Assembly: GCA_012838865.1 (NCBI GenBank)
Contig: DUOK01000026.1
Location: forward strand, 1 to 64,000
Length of the DNA stretch: 64,000 nucleotides
DNA from: Bacteroidales bacterium
Lineage (GTDB): Bacteria; Bacteroidota; Bacteroidia; Bacteroidales; Marinilabiliaceae
Reading direction: 5' to 3'
Below the pieces are notes generated by a model. The model had not been told where the DNA came from. It did no database searches and saw only the letters and a program-made list of their open reading frames with translations. A program made the position numbers and the translations under genes. Shown here one piece after another: positions 61,121 to 64,000 of the stretch (position 1 is the first letter of the stretch; each line of letters starts with the position of its first letter).

Positions 61121-61860
61121 GCAAACTATTGGCCAACATAGAAAGGGTTAGTGCAGGCTACAACGGGGAGACCGTTTTACGCAACATCTCCCTGAAGATA
61201 CACGACCACGACTTCATCGGCGTTATCGGTCCCAACGGCGGCGGAAAAACCACCATGGTAAAGGTCCTGCTGGGCCTCCTCACCCCCTATAAAGGAAAGG
61301 TGAGTCAACCCAGTGGACCCATCCGCATCGGTTACCTGCCCCAGGCCGCTCAAATCGACCGCAGCTTCCCCATTACCGTGCAGGAGCTTGTTGAATCGGG
61401 CCTGCAAGGCAGACGATTTTGGCGACCGGGCCCCGGCAAAGCGCAAAAAAAGCAAATCGCCCAAATCTTGCACGAAACGGGCCTGAGCGCCTATGCCCAC
61501 CGGGCCATTGGAGAACTGTCGGGCGGTCAGCTTCAACGCACGCTTTTGGGACGGGCACTCATCAAAGAACCCAATTTGCTGGTACTCGATGAGCCCAACA
61601 CCTATGTCGATAAAACCTTTGAAGGGGAACTCTACCATTGGCTGCAAGAACTCAACAAAAAAATGGCCATTCTGCTGGTGTCCCACGATGTGGGCACCAT
61701 CTCCTCCATGGTAAAGACCATTGCCTGCGTCAATCAGGAGCTGCACTACCACCCCTCCAACGTACTCAGTGCCGAACTATTGAAAGTGTACAACTGTCCC
61801 ATCGACGTCATTGCCCACGGCCCGGTTCCACACCGCGTACTGGGCGAACACCGTCACTAA
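61117..61860 (+). CDS. znuC: Zinc ABC transporter ATP-binding protein
   Basis: GVIGPNGGGKTTMVKVLLGLL; GELSGGQLQRTLLGRALIKEPNLLVLDEPNTYVD; ATGA overlap with znuA. Confidence 0.92.
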   Translation: MSKLLANIERVSAGYNGETVLRNISLKIHDHDFIGVIGPNGGGKTTMVKVLLGLLTPYKGKVSQPSGPIRIGYLPQAAQIDRSFPITVQELVESGLQGRRFWRPGPGKAQKKQIAQILHETGLSAYAHRAIGELSGGQLQRTLLGRALIKEPNLLVLDEPNTYVDKTFEGELYHWLQELNKKMAILLVSHDVGTISSMVKTIACVNQELHYHPSNVLSAELLKVYNCPIDVIAHGPVPHRVLGEHRH

Positions 61861-61882
61861 TCCACTCCTATAAAACAACAGC

Positions 61883-62719
61883 ATGCCACAGTTTTTCGAC
61901 CTCTTTGCCTACAGCTTTTTTCAGAATGCCTTTGCGGCATCCATCCTCATCAGTCTGCTGTCGGCCCTCATCGGCACCTATATTGTAGCCCGAAAAAACG
62001 TCTTCATCAGCGGAGGCATTACCCACGCCTCTTTTGGTGGCATCGGCCTTGCCTATTACCTGGGTCTGAACCCCTTTTTAGGTGCAGCGGTATTTGCCGT
62101 ACTGACCGGCACCAGCATTGAGTGGATTACCAATAAGGGCAAAATGCGCGAAGACAGTGCCATTGCCATCCTCTGGTCGCTGGGCATGGCCCTGGGCATC
62201 ATTTTCGTTTTCCTGACCCCCGGCTATGCACCCAATTTAATGAGCTTCCTGTTCGGCAGCATTTTGTCGGTGGGGCGCAGCGACGTGCTGCTTATTGGGG
62301 GACTCACCTTGCTGACTGCGCTTTTCTTTTTACTGGCTTACCGCCCCATCATTTACACAGCCTTCGACCCGGAATTTTCGAGCATCAATGGCATCAAAGT
62401 GGCCTTTTATCGCTACAGCATGGCCGTTCTGGTGGCCCTGGCCATCGTGGTCAGCATTCGTGCCATGGGCATCATACTGGTACTGAGCCTTTTTACCATC
62501 CCTCAGACCACCGCCCTGCTCTACACCCACTCCTTTAAAAGAATTGTTGCTTTGGCCGCAATCTTTGCCCTGAGTGGCGCCCTGATTGGTCTCTACGTAG
62601 CCTACGCCATGAACATCCCCTCCGGGGCAGCCATCATTTTTGTACTGACGCTCCAATACCTGCTGTTGAAAGGCATCGACCTCTTGCACCGCCAACGCCG
62701 GCGCAACACGGCAGACTAA
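61883..62719 (+). CDS. znuB: Zinc ABC transporter permease
   Basis: NVFISGGITHASFGGIGLAYYLG; ABC-3 family TM protein. Confidence 0.92.
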   Translation: MPQFFDLFAYSFFQNAFAASILISLLSALIGTYIVARKNVFISGGITHASFGGIGLAYYLGLNPFLGAAVFAVLTGTSIEWITNKGKMREDSAIAILWSLGMALGIIFVFLTPGYAPNLMSFLFGSILSVGRSDVLLIGGLTLLTALFFLLAYRPIIYTAFDPEFSSINGIKVAFYRYSMAVLVALAIVVSIRAMGIILVLSLFTIPQTTALLYTHSFKRIVALAAIFALSGALIGLYVAYAMNIPSGAAIIFVLTLQYLLLKGIDLLHRQRRRNTAD

Positions 62720-62785
62720 GCCCGCACAAAGAAAAATCGACCGCAATTTTAAAAAGGGGGCGATAATTGCTATTTTTGTGGGTTA

Positions 62786-63826
62786 ATGGAACAAAAATCA
62801 GACAAGATGCTCGACAAAATAGCGGCGTTACAAGACGAGGTACGCAACCTTAAAGCAGAAAACGCGGCGCAAGCCGAAGAACTGCGCATCAAATACCTCA
62901 GCAAAAAAGGCTTGGTCTCCCTGCTCTTCGACGAATTTAAACAAGTAGCCCCTGCCGAGAAGAAGGCAGTAGGCATGGCGCTGAATCAACTCAAAAATGA
63001 AGCACAGGTCGCTGTTCAAGCCCTTAAGGAACAATTCGAGAACAGTGCGGGCACTGCAGCACAGGCCGACCTAAGCGCACCGGGCAGCTCCTTTGCCCTG
63101 GGCAGTCGCCACCCCCTCTCGCTGGTACGCAACCAAATTGTCGATATTTTTGCACGACTGGGCTTTACCGTCGCCGAAGGTCCTGAAATTGAGGACGACT
63201 GGCACGTTTTTTCGGCCCTCAACTTTCCGCCCGAACACCCGGCCCGCGACATGCAAGACACCTTCTTTATAAATAAGGATCCGGATGTGCTGCTGCGCAC
63301 CCACACCTCATCGGTGCAGGTACGGGTCATGGAACAACAACAGCCCCCCATCCGGGCCATCTTTCCGGGAAGGGTATTCCGCAACGAAGCCATCTCGGCA
63401 CGGGCGCACTGTATTTTTCACCAGGTAGAAGGACTTTACGTGGCTGAGGACGTGTCCTTTGCCGACCTCAAGCAAACCCTCCTCTATTTTGCCCGCGAGT
63501 TTTTTGGCGAAAACAGCGAAATTCGCCTGCGTCCCTCCTACTTCCCCTTTACCGAGCCTTCGGCAGAGATGGATGTCAGCTGCTCCATTTGCGGCGGAGA
63601 AGGCTGCAACGTTTGCAAGCACACCGGCTGGCTCGAAATCATGGGCTGTGGCATGGTCGACCCCAACGTACTCGATGCCTGTGGCATCGACAGTAAAAAA
63701 TACTCCGGCTTTGCCTTTGGCATGGGCATCGAGCGCATCGCCATGCTCAAATACCAGGTGAAGGACATCCGCCTCTTTTTCGAAAACGACCTACGTTTTC
63801 TGGAACAATTCACCCCAGCCGAATAA
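62786..63826 (+). CDS. pheS: Phenylalanine--tRNA ligase alpha subunit
   Basis: GSRHPLSLVRNQIVDIFARLGFTVAEGPEIEDDWHVFSALNFPPEHPARDMQDTFF; GMGIERIAMLKYQVKDIR. Confidence 0.96.
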   Translation: MEQKSDKMLDKIAALQDEVRNLKAENAAQAEELRIKYLSKKGLVSLLFDEFKQVAPAEKKAVGMALNQLKNEAQVAVQALKEQFENSAGTAAQADLSAPGSSFALGSRHPLSLVRNQIVDIFARLGFTVAEGPEIEDDWHVFSALNFPPEHPARDMQDTFFINKDPDVLLRTHTSSVQVRVMEQQQPPIRAIFPGRVFRNEAISARAHCIFHQVEGLYVAEDVSFADLKQTLLYFAREFFGENSEIRLRPSYFPFTEPSAEMDVSCSICGGEGCNVCKHTGWLEIMGCGMVDPNVLDACGIDSKKYSGFAFGMGIERIAMLKYQVKDIRLFFENDLRFLEQFTPAE

Positions 63827-63846
63827 GCAAAGGGGTATAACTTATC

Positions 63847-63880
63847 AAAAAGAGGAGCGCAGCAGCGCTCCTCTTTTTTT
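63847..63880 (+). terminator. Terminator of pheS
   Basis: AAAAGAGGAGCGC-agca-GCGCTCCTCTTTTTTTT. Confidence 0.92.
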
Positions 63881-63911
63881 TGCAAGGACTTTCCCGGGCA
63901 GCTCCGCCCAC

Positions 63912-63933
63912 CTCCACAGGTCCTGCTGTGGAG
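63912..63933. repeat. Perfect hairpin downstream of pheS
   Basis: CTCCACAG-GTCCTG-CTGTGGAG, preceded by GGGC-agctcc-GCCC. Confidence 0.55.
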
Positions 63934-64000
63934 CTTTTCCCCATCGCCACAGTCGCTGCCTAAAAAACATCCACACCAATAACAACAACAAACATCAGAC

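Overview
This 64 kb window is a chromosomal segment of a Bacteroidota genome, probably Marinilabiliales/Bacteroidales-like. Supporting signs are PorQ, a Bacteroidetes-type TAnnTTTG -7 promoter element before many genes, and an SLC5/ara cassette. It is gene-dense and mostly core metabolism and housekeeping: recQ, porQ-cmk-ispH, pfkA, uxaB-uxaA, prmC, ribD, cls, hppA, clpX-clpP-tig, methylmalonyl-CoA mutase subunits, tatC-lptB, the araA-symporter-araD-araB cassette, parE-parC-aroK, lon, rpmE2, prfB (+1 frameshift), ribF, ahcY, greA, ruvC, serS, rpmA-rplU, zur-znuACB and pheS. There are two tRNA genes, Leu(TAG) and His(GTG). I found no CRISPR array, prophage, transposase gene or obvious defence island. 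The best leads for undescribed biology are non-coding or cryptic: (1) a 165-bp intergenic mosaic of unrelated perfect mini-hairpins between cls and hppA; (2) a zur promoter whose -7 box, predicted start site, start codon and a perfect 23-bp inverted repeat coincide, suggesting a leaderless autoregulated transcript; (3) a TPR protein with a trypsin-like domain in which all three catalytic positions appear substituted; (4) a Rieske-like lipoprotein with CxH...CxxC in place of CxH...CxxH; (5) candidate operators at uxaB and araA, a two-hairpin rpmE leader, a nested inverted repeat upstream of the mutase genes, and a 15-bp/5-aa repeat protein. All assignments come from reading the sequence; no database search was run.
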